Source: DATFMH01 sp035267045
GTDB taxonomy: Bacteria > Bacteroidota > Rhodothermia > Balneolales > DATFMH01
Assembly (NCBI GenBank): GCA_035267045.1
Contig: DATFMH010000099.1
Span: 1-22,720, forward strand
Direction of reading: 5' to 3'
DNA: 22,720 nucleotides
Of this stretch, positions 7,836-14,465 are shown piece after piece. The notes under the pieces are model-generated. The model did not search any database. It was not told where the DNA came from and saw only the letters and a list, made by a program, of their open reading frames with translations. The position numbers and the translations under genes are program-made. Each line of letters begins with the position of its first letter. The first letter of the stretch is position 1.

Positions 7836-8366
7836 GTGAAATCAAATATCGAGCTGCGATACGCTCTTATAATAGCTTCCTTACTATTCGTTTGGGTATC
7901 TCTTGAATACATTTTCGGTTTACAGGATAAATACATAGCATATCATCCAATAATAGCCAATTTTGCAGTCATTATTCCTGTTATCGGAACCGTACTGGCA
8001 ATACGCTCTAAGAAAGTGAATACCTGGGAAGGGGAAATGAGTTACTGGCAGGGGTTTCTCAGTGGTTTATTGGTTTCCAGTTATGCTGCCGTTTTCTGGG
8101 TGATTGGATTGTTTATATTTTTCACGTTGGTTAATCCCCATTTTTTTGATGAAATGATTAAATATTCGGTTTCAAGAGCAGATATTCTCGGTTTGGATTC
8201 AACCGATGCCGCCATTCATGCCCGGCATTTTTTTAATATGCCCTCTTACCTGTTACAATCATTTGTCGGGGTATTTATTATTGGTGCCATAACTACATTA
8301 GTAGCTTCGTTTATTTTTAAAAGTAAAATTTCAAAACGATCATCACCAGGCATTGGTGAAACCTGA
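7836..8366 (+). CDS. DUF4199 family membrane protein
   Basis: About 176 residues with four hydrophobic segments, roughly 8-26, 36-56, 74-98 and 143-165, and a polar region between the third and fourth. The layout and the motif of a short loop followed by SYWQGFLSGLLVSS match DUF4199, a family almost confined to Bacteroidota and relatives. Its function is unknown. An ATG at 7830 abuts the ribosome site AAGGGAG, whereas GTG at 7836 sits about 6-7 bases after it, so I prefer the GTG start (MKSNIELRY). The gene ends 10 bases before the convergent OYE gene. A small inverted repeat TCACCA/TGGTGA (8343-8359) sits in its last codons without a T-run. Confidence 0.8.
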   Translation: MKSNIELRYALIIASLLFVWVSLEYIFGLQDKYIAYHPIIANFAVIIPVIGTVLAIRSKKVNTWEGEMSYWQGFLSGLLVSSYAAVFWVIGLFIFFTLVNPHFFDEMIKYSVSRADILGLDSTDAAIHARHFFNMPSYLLQSFVGVFIIGAITTLVASFIFKSKISKRSSPGIGET

Positions 8367-8376
8367 GATGTTATAT

Positions 8377-9438
8377 TCAGCGTTTGGCTCGTTGATATTG
8401 TACAGGCCACTCGATGTCATCGCCCAGTGCCTTAGCGGCATGAAGAGGCCAGTAGGGATCACGCAGGAACTCCCGGGCCAATAAAACGGCATCCGCCTGA
8501 CCAGTGACGAGGATTTGTTCCGCTTGATTAGGTTGCGTGATAATACCAACGGCTCCAGTCGGTATATCAGCATTTTTTCGTATCTCTTCAGCAAATCGTA
8601 CCTGATAACCCGGACGTGCCGGTATTTTTGCATAAGATACTAATCCGCCACTGGAACAGTCGACGAAATCGATTCCGATTTTTTTAAACTCTTTTGCCAA
8701 TTCAATGGATTGTTCCAGGTCCCAGCCTCCCTCGGCCCAGTCTGTTACTGAGATACGAACAAAGAGCGGATGTGTTTGCGGCCATATATCTCTTACCGCT
8801 TTTGCCACTTCCAGGGGAAATCGTACCCGGTTTTCATAACTTCCGCCATATTCATCCTCGCGCTTATTGGACAGCGGAGACATAAACTGGTGAAGCAGAT
8901 ACCCGTGGGCCATGTGTAATTCTGCTACTTCAAAACCTGCTTCCAAACTTCTGACAGCTGCCGCTTTAAATTCAGTTAACAATAATTGCAAATCACCTTT
9001 CGTGAGTTCAACAGGGGCAGGATAATCTCCAAACGGAACCGCACTGGGGGCTACCGTCTGCCACCCTCGGTTGTGTTCATCTACCGGTTTACCACCTAAC
9101 CATGGCGCCGCGGTTGAAGCTTTACGTCCGGCATGGCCTAACTGAATACCGGGAACAGAACCGTGTTCTTTGAGAAAACGGGTAATGGGTTTTAGTGCTT
9201 CAGCATGTTTATCCGACCAGATACCCATATCATCTGGTGAAATTCGTCCTTCAGGAACCACGGCGGTAGCTTCCGTGATAATCAAACCGGCGCCTCCGAC
9301 AGCCCGGCTACCAAGATGTACCATATGCCATTCGGTAGGTAAACCCTCGATGCTGGAATATTGACACATCGGTGAAACAAAAATACGATTTTTAAAAGTT
9401 ACTTCCCGGATTTTTAATGGTGTAAATAATTGACTCAT
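8377..9438 (-). CDS. Old Yellow Enzyme family NAD(P)H:flavin oxidoreductase (YqjM/XenA class)
   Basis: A 353-residue FMN-dependent TIM-barrel ene-reductase. It opens with LFTPLKIREVTFKNRIFVSP and has SPMCQYS with Cys25, the residue that tunes FMN in the thermophilic-like (YqjM/XenA) class. GIQLGHAGRKAST near residue 140 and ELHMAHGYLLHQFMSPLSNKR near 175 supply substrate-binding His and the conserved loop. EYGGSYENRVRFPLEV, the family signature, and the C-terminal LAREFLRDPYWPLHAAK complete it. These enzymes reduce activated C=C bonds, quinones or nitro compounds with NAD(P)H. The natural substrate is not predictable. The length is closer to XenA than to YqjM. It is monocistronic, convergent with the DUF4199 gene. 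Confidence 0.92.
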   Translation of the reverse strand: MSQLFTPLKIREVTFKNRIFVSPMCQYSSIEGLPTEWHMVHLGSRAVGGAGLIITEATAVVPEGRISPDDMGIWSDKHAEALKPITRFLKEHGSVPGIQLGHAGRKASTAAPWLGGKPVDEHNRGWQTVAPSAVPFGDYPAPVELTKGDLQLLLTEFKAAAVRSLEAGFEVAELHMAHGYLLHQFMSPLSNKREDEYGGSYENRVRFPLEVAKAVRDIWPQTHPLFVRISVTDWAEGGWDLEQSIELAKEFKKIGIDFVDCSSGGLVSYAKIPARPGYQVRFAEEIRKNADIPTGAVGIITQPNQAEQILVTGQADAVLLAREFLRDPYWPLHAAKALGDDIEWPVQYQRAKR

Positions 9439-9492
9439 AGTATTGCTTACCGCCTAATGATTTTATGAATTAATGTGTACGGAAGTTATGTA

Positions 9493-9654
9493 ATGATTTT
9501 GATTAATACTGTTAATGGATGCAGGGACAGAATAATTCCACATCTTGATAAATACATAAAGATAACGGGATCTGTTATTTATAAATATGAAACGGCAAAT
9601 GGTGAAAAAGAGATATTCTGTTCACCACATTTTAAAGGTATTGGACACTTATGA
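9493..9654 (+). CDS. Possible 53-residue small protein
   Basis: An open frame of 54 codons starting at ATG 9493 and ending at TGA 9652-9654. GGAAG at 9481-9485 lies 7 bases before the start, a good ribosome-site spacing. The peptide starts MILINTVNGCRDRI and continues with YIKITGSVIYKY and KEIFCSPHF. It is basic, soluble and has two cysteines. No family is recognised. It fills part of the gap between the OYE gene and the first bactofilin. Frames of this length occur by chance in AT-rich DNA, so the ribosome site is the main support. Confidence 0.35.
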   Translation: MILINTVNGCRDRIIPHLDKYIKITGSVIYKYETANGEKEIFCSPHFKGIGHL

Positions 9655-9863
9655 AAGGCGTGTTATAAAGGTCTTAATTGAAGGTTTGTATTGTTATTAA
9701 ATTATATATGCGTTAATCATTTAAAAACCATTATATAGGTCAATTATGTGGTCCGGAAAGAATTTTACCACAAAAATATTAGCAATTAAAAAGACTTGGC
9801 TTAAATTGACGCACGAATGCCACACTATCAGTCGGATGAACCGAAAATTATAATTATTTGGTG

Positions 9864-10280
9864 ATGAAAAAAGACAAGAAAGAATTTATTTCAAAATATA
9901 GCCAGGAACCCGGTTTTACCATTCTCAATCAGGGTACAGAAATAGAGGGTGATATTAACACCGACCGGAATATAAAGTTAAACGGTCATCTAAAGGGGAG
10001 TTGTACATCCAAAAATAAAATTATCATATCGGAAAACTGCCTGATTGAAGGTGATATACGTGCATCTTCAATTGATATTTATGGAAAGGTGATTGGAGAT
10101 ATCAACGTTGATAATGTTCTTTTTTTAGCCGAATCATCAAATATTGAAGGCAATTGTTATACGGGAAAAATCAAAGTAGAAGAAGGAGCAGTTATTCAGG
10201 GATATATCAATAAACCGGGTGGACAAAAAAGGAATGTTTCAGCTGAAGGGAAGAGCCTGCCGGCAAAAAATGATAAGTAA
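9864..10280 (+). CDS. Bactofilin
   Basis: About 138 residues of the bactofilin (DUF583) family, cytoskeletal proteins that polymerise without nucleotide through a right-handed beta-helix. The core spans about residues 18-115 and shows the repeating short-strand pattern: GTEIEGDI, LNGHLKGSC, IIISENCLIEGDI, IDIYGKVIGDI, NIEGNCYTGKIKVEEGAVIQGYI. The charged N-terminal tail (MKKDKKEFISK) and the basic C-terminal tail are usual. ATG at 9864 is preferred over the in-frame TTG/GTG two codons earlier. It is a paralogue of the bactofilin at 11915-12445, with closely matching repeats. The pair flanks an actin-like gene, which suggests a shared cytoskeletal role in shape, polarity or envelope growth. 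That joint role is inferred. Confidence 0.9.
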   Translation: MKKDKKEFISKYSQEPGFTILNQGTEIEGDINTDRNIKLNGHLKGSCTSKNKIIISENCLIEGDIRASSIDIYGKVIGDINVDNVLFLAESSNIEGNCYTGKIKVEEGAVIQGYINKPGGQKRNVSAEGKSLPAKNDK

Positions 10281-10577
10281 CAAAAGCCGTCATATATTAA
10301 ACGTGTATTAATAAATGGTTACATATTTAATAAAATTTGAATAGGATGGGCTGGATTTGCTTTGTTTTATATTTATTACCAGGTAAATGATGAATATTAA
10401 ATTTACAGATTTTGATGTTTTCTATAATTCAAAATGAATTAAAAAGGATTAAAGTGTTAAATGTTGTAATGCATTAAAAATTAATTACATTATACATTGT
10501 TTAAATATTGAAAGATAAACGCAATATTCATATACTAAAAAACCGTTACAGGGGCTTATCACAAAAAAAATAGTAAA
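10281..10577. other. AT-rich intergenic spacer between bactofilin and actin-like gene
   Basis: About 300 bases with high AT content and frequent stops in all frames. I see only very short frames (14-16 codons) and no clear hairpin terminator. In the frame of the downstream actin-like gene, a TAA at 10536-10538 closes the upstream side. The 13 codons between it and ATG 10578 encode no phosphate-1 motif. This rules out a longer N-terminus for that gene in its own frame. Confidence 0.6.
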
Positions 10578-11600
10578 ATGATCAAATCATATATATTTCC
10601 AAGCGCTATCGAAACAAATAATAGTAACCTGGCAAACGTTTCAGCAAATCTTCTAAATGGTTTAAAGTTATACCATGATGATGAAAGTTATTTAATTGGA
10701 AATTTAGCACTAACAGAAGGGATCTCACCTCACAAAAATGTGAATAGCGCTCCTTCTGATTTGGATTATCAATTACTGGCAAAAGCAGGTATGCTTTTAA
10801 GCCACAACAGCAGGGAAGAACCGGTTACCGTTACAACAGGATTTCCTTTTTCTACCTATCAGTTGTATAAAAATCAGGCAATGAATCTTCTTTCAGAAGA
10901 AAATGTGATTGATTATGATTCATCAACTTTTAATGGTGGTGGTGTTAAATCTGTAACTGTTCGTGTTAATAAAATTGATGTTCTACCTGAGATCGCCGGA
11001 TGTATAATCGGACTTAGAAAAGGAGAACAACAGATAAGTGGAAACTTTTTTGTAGCAAGTTTAGGTTACGGAACATTCGAATCCGTTTTATCAACGGAAA
11101 GCGGGATTGTACATCGTACCGCTGTCAGTGTTAATGGGTTACGATATGCACTGAACAACATGATTACAGAATTGAGAAAAAATAATTATTTGGGTATGAA
11201 AACAGAGCATCAACTTGATGCCGGTCTCAGGAATGGATATATCATACTTAATAGGAAAAAAATTGATTTAAAACCGCTTAGAAAAGAAGTTCTTACCAAT
11301 TATTATAAGGATATTATTTCCCCCGAGTTACGAAAAGCATATTCAGATGCCGATTTTGAAAAATCACAAAAATTATATCTGACAGGTGGCGGTGCATTGT
11401 ATCCGGAATTGGTAGACTGTTTCAAGGAAGAGTTTGATGGCGTTCTTGAAACTCAGATTGTTGACGATCCCCAGTCTCTGGCCAGTCGGGGATATTGCTA
11501 CAACTCGTTACATTTGAATGGCGGTGACCGATCTACTGCTGTAGGTTTAGATATCGGTAATTACCAATCTGCAGTAGCTTTGTTTGATGATAGCATGTGA
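10578..11600 (+). CDS. Actin-like (ParM/Alp-type) ATPase with circularly permuted motif order
   Basis: A 340-residue actin-fold protein resembling ParM/StbA/Ta0583-type actins. Motifs in order: YIFPS at 5-9, SYLIGNLAL at 37-45, VTTGFP at 85-90, SLGYGTFES at 161-169 (phosphate-2 position), LTGGGALYPELVD at 268-280 (adenosine motif), SRGY at 303-306, then AVGLDIGNYQSAVALFDD at 321-338. The last is the phosphate-1 motif, which in this family stands at the N-terminus directly before the FPS segment. Here it is the C-terminal end, joined through a short linker (LHLNGGDRST), so the chain looks circularly permuted. The phosphate-2 Asp appears replaced by Ser161. It lies between two bactofilin genes, suggesting a filament partner. 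No ParR-like adaptor is seen. The fold assignment is firm; activity and partners are inferred. Confidence 0.8.
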   Translation: MIKSYIFPSAIETNNSNLANVSANLLNGLKLYHDDESYLIGNLALTEGISPHKNVNSAPSDLDYQLLAKAGMLLSHNSREEPVTVTTGFPFSTYQLYKNQAMNLLSEENVIDYDSSTFNGGGVKSVTVRVNKIDVLPEIAGCIIGLRKGEQQISGNFFVASLGYGTFESVLSTESGIVHRTAVSVNGLRYALNNMITELRKNNYLGMKTEHQLDAGLRNGYIILNRKKIDLKPLRKEVLTNYYKDIISPELRKAYSDADFEKSQKLYLTGGGALYPELVDCFKEEFDGVLETQIVDDPQSLASRGYCYNSLHLNGGDRSTAVGLDIGNYQSAVALFDDSM

Positions 11601-11688
11601 TAGACCGGACTATAAGAAACGGTTTTATTATTTAAAAATCGCCATGGGGAGAAGTGTATAAACTACAAAGTGTAATCACTATGACAGA

Positions 11689-11726
11689 CCGGATGTAGTG
11701 AAGACTTATACTTCATCCGGATTTTT
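11689..11726 (+). terminator. Rho-independent terminator after the actin-like gene
   Basis: CCGGATG at 11689-11695 pairs with CATCCGG at 11714-11720, and an inner GAAG/CTTC can extend the stem past a bulge. ATTTTT follows at 11721-11726. Stem plus T-run, about 90 bases after the stop codon, fits an intrinsic terminator. It separates the actin-like gene from the second bactofilin. Confidence 0.6.
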
Positions 11727-11784
11727 AAAATGGCTGGTTTTCTTAAATTGATTGTCTGTGTCAATTACTGACAACTGTAGAAGT

Positions 11785-11814
11785 TTTGCCCTGATATCTA
11801 AGTAGTTATATTTG
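11785..11814 (+). promoter_or_regulatory. Candidate Bacteroidota-type promoter for the second bactofilin
   Basis: TTTG at 11785-11788 and TATATTTG at 11807-11814 match the Bacteroidota -33 (TTTG) and -7 (TAnnTTTG) boxes with an 18-base spacer. It lies about 100 bases before the bactofilin ATG at 11915 and just after the terminator at 11689-11726. AT-rich DNA makes chance matches common, so this is tentative. Confidence 0.3.
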
Positions 11815-11914
11815 GCTTTTGGTTATTTAATAATGTTTTGGGATTAACATAACTTTACTCTTCAGTTTTTGTAAAGAGTTGGAAATATAATTAGTACCAG
11901 GTTATTAATATTTT

Positions 11915-12445
11915 ATGAAAAAGAAGGATAAAAATTCTATATCAAGGAAAACAGGAAGAGTCGGGTTTACAGTGTTTTCTGAAGGTACTGAGATATCGGG
12001 GGATATTATAACGGAGGATAATTTAAGAATCGGGGGATATATCAAAGGAAATTGTGTCTCTTCCGGAAAACTTATAGTCTCAGAGAATGCCGTTATCGTT
12101 GGAAATATTACCGGAGTCACAGTAGACGTTTATGGTAAGGTTCAGGGGAATGTGGCTTCTGGATCTGGTCTGTATCTTTCATCTGAAGCTTCCTTAGAAG
12201 GTGATTGCCTGTGTAAAACAATTAGAATTGATGAAGGAGCTTTTTTAGAAGGAAATGTTAATAAAGCTCAGAAAGTCGATCAGGAGATTTTACGGGCAGT
12301 TAAGGAGATTTCAAATGGGAAAATAACATTTTCAGTGCCTGGAATACAGAAATATGAGGAAGTACATCATACCGAACCGGAAACGGAAAAAACGTTAGAA
12401 AATGAAGAAAAAGACGAAGAATTGAAAAAAGGCCGTCTTTGGTAA
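11915..12445 (+). CDS. Bactofilin (second paralogue, with long acidic C-terminal tail)
   Basis: A 176-residue bactofilin. The beta-helix core (about residues 17-115) repeats the pattern of its neighbour at 9864: FSEGTEISGDI, IGGYIKGNC, LIVSENAVIVGNI, VDVYGKVQGNV, ASLEGDCLCKTIRIDEGAFLEGNV (last repeat read in two turns). It differs by a longer tail of about 60 residues, rich in Glu and Lys (EEVHHTEPETEKTLENEEKD), which is probably disordered and may bind partners or limit bundling. It has its own upstream terminator and candidate promoter, so it may be expressed separately from the actin-like gene. The two bactofilins may co-polymerise, as paralogous bactofilins do in other bacteria. That is inference here. 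Confidence 0.9.
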   Translation: MKKKDKNSISRKTGRVGFTVFSEGTEISGDIITEDNLRIGGYIKGNCVSSGKLIVSENAVIVGNITGVTVDVYGKVQGNVASGSGLYLSSEASLEGDCLCKTIRIDEGAFLEGNVNKAQKVDQEILRAVKEISNGKITFSVPGIQKYEEVHHTEPETEKTLENEEKDEELKKGRLW

Positions 12446-12461
12446 AAAATCATTCTAAATT

Positions 12462-13097
12462 TCAGCAACAATCGTCATCGCATGTCTCACCCTGTAAAGC
12501 TTCCCAACCTTCTTTTGCGATGATTGGTATCATAATGAGTGCGGCCACAGGATCAGCCCACCACCAACCAAAAAGAGCATTCAATCCCAAACCCGCTAAT
12601 AGAATAGCTGATAAATAAGCGCAGATATCTGTTTGCCTGGAATCAGTGTGCATCGCTTTACTTGAGATATCCTGAGCTACTTTCCTTTTTGCCCTGGCTA
12701 ATAATGGCATAAGGATCACAGAACCAGCTGCAATAGCAATACCCAAATAACTCGTTTCGGGTGGATTATGCAGGTATAATGAAGATCCCGCATCATAAAG
12801 AATATACACAGCCAATGCTATTAAACTAAACCCAACCAAACGGGTAGCGACCTGTTCTCTTGCTTCTCCTTTTTCACCTTCTTGTAATCTCCACAACAGT
12901 ATGGAACCTGATGATACTTCAATAATGGAATCTATTCCATAACTCAACAAAGCGACACTTCCCGAAAGGATGGCCGCCGTCATGGCGCCTAAGGCCTCCA
13001 GTACATCCCATGTAACCGTAATATATTCTAAGAACCTGCCTTTGCGGATATGAGCGGTTTGAGTTGGATTCGTGTTGTTTTGTGTTATTGATTCCAT
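12462..13097 (-). CDS. Cation diffusion facilitator-like membrane protein, short form
   Basis: A 211-residue membrane protein with about five to six hydrophobic segments. ITVTWDVLEALGAMTAAILSGSVALLSYGIDSIIEVSSG resembles CDF helices 1-2 (split here into two overlapping motifs), and MHTDSRQTDICAYLSAILLAGLG resembles helix 5 with its HxxxD-like site. The canonical CDF metal site on helix 2 (HxxxD) is changed to YGIDS. The usual cytoplasmic C-terminal domain is absent, and the chain ends in CDDDCC, a possible metal-binding tail. This resembles short CDF/TMEM163-like proteins. AAGGGA lies 5 bases before the ATG. It ends 16 bases from the convergent bactofilin gene. The transport substrate (zinc, iron or other divalent metal) is not predictable. 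Confidence 0.75.
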   Translation of the reverse strand: MESITQNNTNPTQTAHIRKGRFLEYITVTWDVLEALGAMTAAILSGSVALLSYGIDSIIEVSSGSILLWRLQEGEKGEAREQVATRLVGFSLIALAVYILYDAGSSLYLHNPPETSYLGIAIAAGSVILMPLLARAKRKVAQDISSKAMHTDSRQTDICAYLSAILLAGLGLNALFGWWWADPVAALIMIPIIAKEGWEALQGETCDDDCC

Positions 13098-13123
13098 TTT
13101 TCCCTTTTTGTTGGTAACGATTA

Positions 13124-13720
13124 TTATGGATTGAGATTATGTACTGACTTTTTGGGGTAATAGATCATTTTTGATATGGATCCAATATCACCGCTGACAG
13201 ACCGGACACTTTCAACAGTATAAAATGCCGCTGGATTGAACTCTTTAATGATTTCAATAAAATGATTGATGTCCGAACGGCGTATAATACTGAAGATGAC
13301 ATCCACTTTACCTATCTTGCCTTCTGCTTCGACGGTGGTTGTACGATAGTTTTTAGCCTGCAAAGCTTCGATTAAAGTATTGGCGGGTTTTTTCGTGATG
13401 ACTCTTATTATAGCATATCCAACCGCCAGTTTTTCTTCGATGAGCATACCCACATAAGTACCTAAACCAAATCCGAATGCATAAGCTATATAACACACCG
13501 GATTGGTCAGGTGCTGCATGATCTGTGTGATGGCTAATAACCATATTAAACTCTCAAAAAAGCCCAAAAATGGAGCCAGATACTTTTTCCCGTTTATAAT
13601 GAATATGATGCGTATGGTATCAAGAGATACATCACATATTCGGGCAAGTATGATCAAGATGGGTAAAATAACCCAGGCAAAAACAGGACTAACTAATAAT
13701 TGACTTAAAGATCCGGGCAA
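13124..13720 (-). CDS. UPF0316 / DUF2179 family membrane protein
   Basis: A 198-residue protein with three N-terminal membrane segments (about 13-32, 47-70 and 74-94). The first carries ARICDVSLDTIRIIF, a UPF0316 hallmark. GFFESLIWLLAI and YAFGFGLGTYVGMLIEEKL are also typical. A DUF2179-type soluble domain follows (about 105-185: VITKKPANTLIEALQAKNY, VEAEGKIGKVDVIFSIIRR). The function is unknown; related proteins include Bacillus YebE. It sits 26 bases upstream of the CDF-like gene on the same strand, so they may be co-transcribed. Length and domain order fit the family. Confidence 0.88.
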   Translation of the reverse strand: MPGSLSQLLVSPVFAWVILPILIILARICDVSLDTIRIIFIINGKKYLAPFLGFFESLIWLLAITQIMQHLTNPVCYIAYAFGFGLGTYVGMLIEEKLAVGYAIIRVITKKPANTLIEALQAKNYRTTTVEAEGKIGKVDVIFSIIRRSDINHFIEIIKEFNPAAFYTVESVRSVSGDIGSISKMIYYPKKSVHNLNP

Positions 13721-14216
13721 AGTTTTCCTCTGTGATTATGTTTATTTGAGTTATATGAAAATCAGATGTTATTTCATCCGGTACAACTGTCAGAGTATAT
13801 TATCATAATTGATAAATCATCCAAATTCTACCATAATTATGATATGAATTTCACTGTTGTCCGGTTAAATTTCAAATTCCTTGATAATCACAATTTTATA
13901 CGTGAATAAGTTAGATTTTAGTGAAATTTAATAAGAAAGTTCCTCGCCTTTGTGAAAGATTCATCCTGAATTCGATTTCGTTTTTGTGATCCACCCCTAA
14001 ACAGCGATGCATCTTTGGACGACTCCGGCCTTGGAATAACAAGCGTTACGAATGAGGGAAATGAGATTCTTACCTCATAGAAACTATTGAGCAAAGTTTT
14101 CCCCGGACAGCAATAATTGAATTTTATGAGTACGGAAACAAATACACTGGATGTTGAACTTTAATTACTATGAATGATGTTAGACATTTTTAATATCTGT
14201 AATTAATTACGTTTTC
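13721..14216. other. Long intergenic region with a 10-bp inverted repeat
   Basis: About 500 bases without a convincing gene. TATCATAATT at 13801-13810 is exactly inverted as AATTATGATA at 13835-13844, 24 bases apart and about 80-125 bases upstream of the UPF0316 start; it may be an operator. The only coding-like frame is 12 codons (near 14126). A GC-richer patch lies around 13990-14045. No RNA gene was recognised. Confidence 0.4.
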
Positions 14217-14234
14217 GTGAGTCTTATATATGAG

Positions 14235-14411
14235 ATGAAGAAAGAAACTAAAATATTACATACAATTGATCTGTATATCGCAGGGAAATTACAACCGGTT
14301 GAAATCGACAGATTGTGGATTCAGATGTTGAAGAGTCCGGATTATTACGAATACTTAGTAATGATGGTTAATCTGGAAGCTATTATACGGCGCAAAATGT
14401 ATAAAATATAA
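14235..14411 (+). CDS. Small hypothetical protein
   Basis: A 58-residue protein from ATG 14235, with an in-frame GTG six codons earlier (14217) as an alternative start. IDLYIAGKLQPVEIDRLWIQML and SPDYYEYLVMMVNLEAIIRRK form two likely amphipathic helices. The pattern YIAGKL...EIDRLW...SPDYYEYL recalls the N-terminal helical module of FCB-group anti-sigma-like or TPR-associated proteins, but without the Cys/His zinc motif. I do not assign a function. It stands alone, with its stop directly before the terminator hairpin of the convergent kbl gene. Confidence 0.45.
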   Translation: MKKETKILHTIDLYIAGKLQPVEIDRLWIQMLKSPDYYEYLVMMVNLEAIIRRKMYKI

Positions 14412-14444
14412 AAGGCAATGCCATTATATAAATAACATCGCCTT
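14412..14444 (-). terminator. Terminator of kbl
   Basis: Read on the minus strand, AAGGCGATG pairs with CATTGCCTT over 9 positions (one G-U pair) around a 15-base loop, followed by TTATATTTT. On the plus strand the same pair becomes an A-C mismatch followed by A's, so the hairpin serves the minus-strand kbl transcript, whose stop is 22 bases upstream. Confidence 0.6.
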
Positions 14445-14465
14445 AAAAAAGTGGGAAGAAAACCG

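Noticed and set aside
8343..8359. TCACCA/TGGTGA hairpin as a terminator between the DUF4199 and OYE genes
   Set aside because: The stem is only 6 bp, lies inside the coding end of the DUF4199 gene and lacks a T-run on either strand.
10536..10580. An upstream extension of the actin-like gene that would restore a normal N-terminal phosphate-1 motif
   Set aside because: A TAA closes the frame at 10536-10538 and the 13 intervening codons (KTVTGAYHKKNSK) contain no DxG motif; I saw none in the other frames of the AT-rich spacer either.
11895..12120. Minus-strand frame of 71 residues opposite the second bactofilin
   Set aside because: A shadow of the regular beta-helix repeats in the real gene.
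13990..14045. GC-richer patch in the 13721-14216 gap as an RNA gene
   Set aside because: No tRNA arms, no strong hairpin and no recognised small RNA motif could be found by eye.
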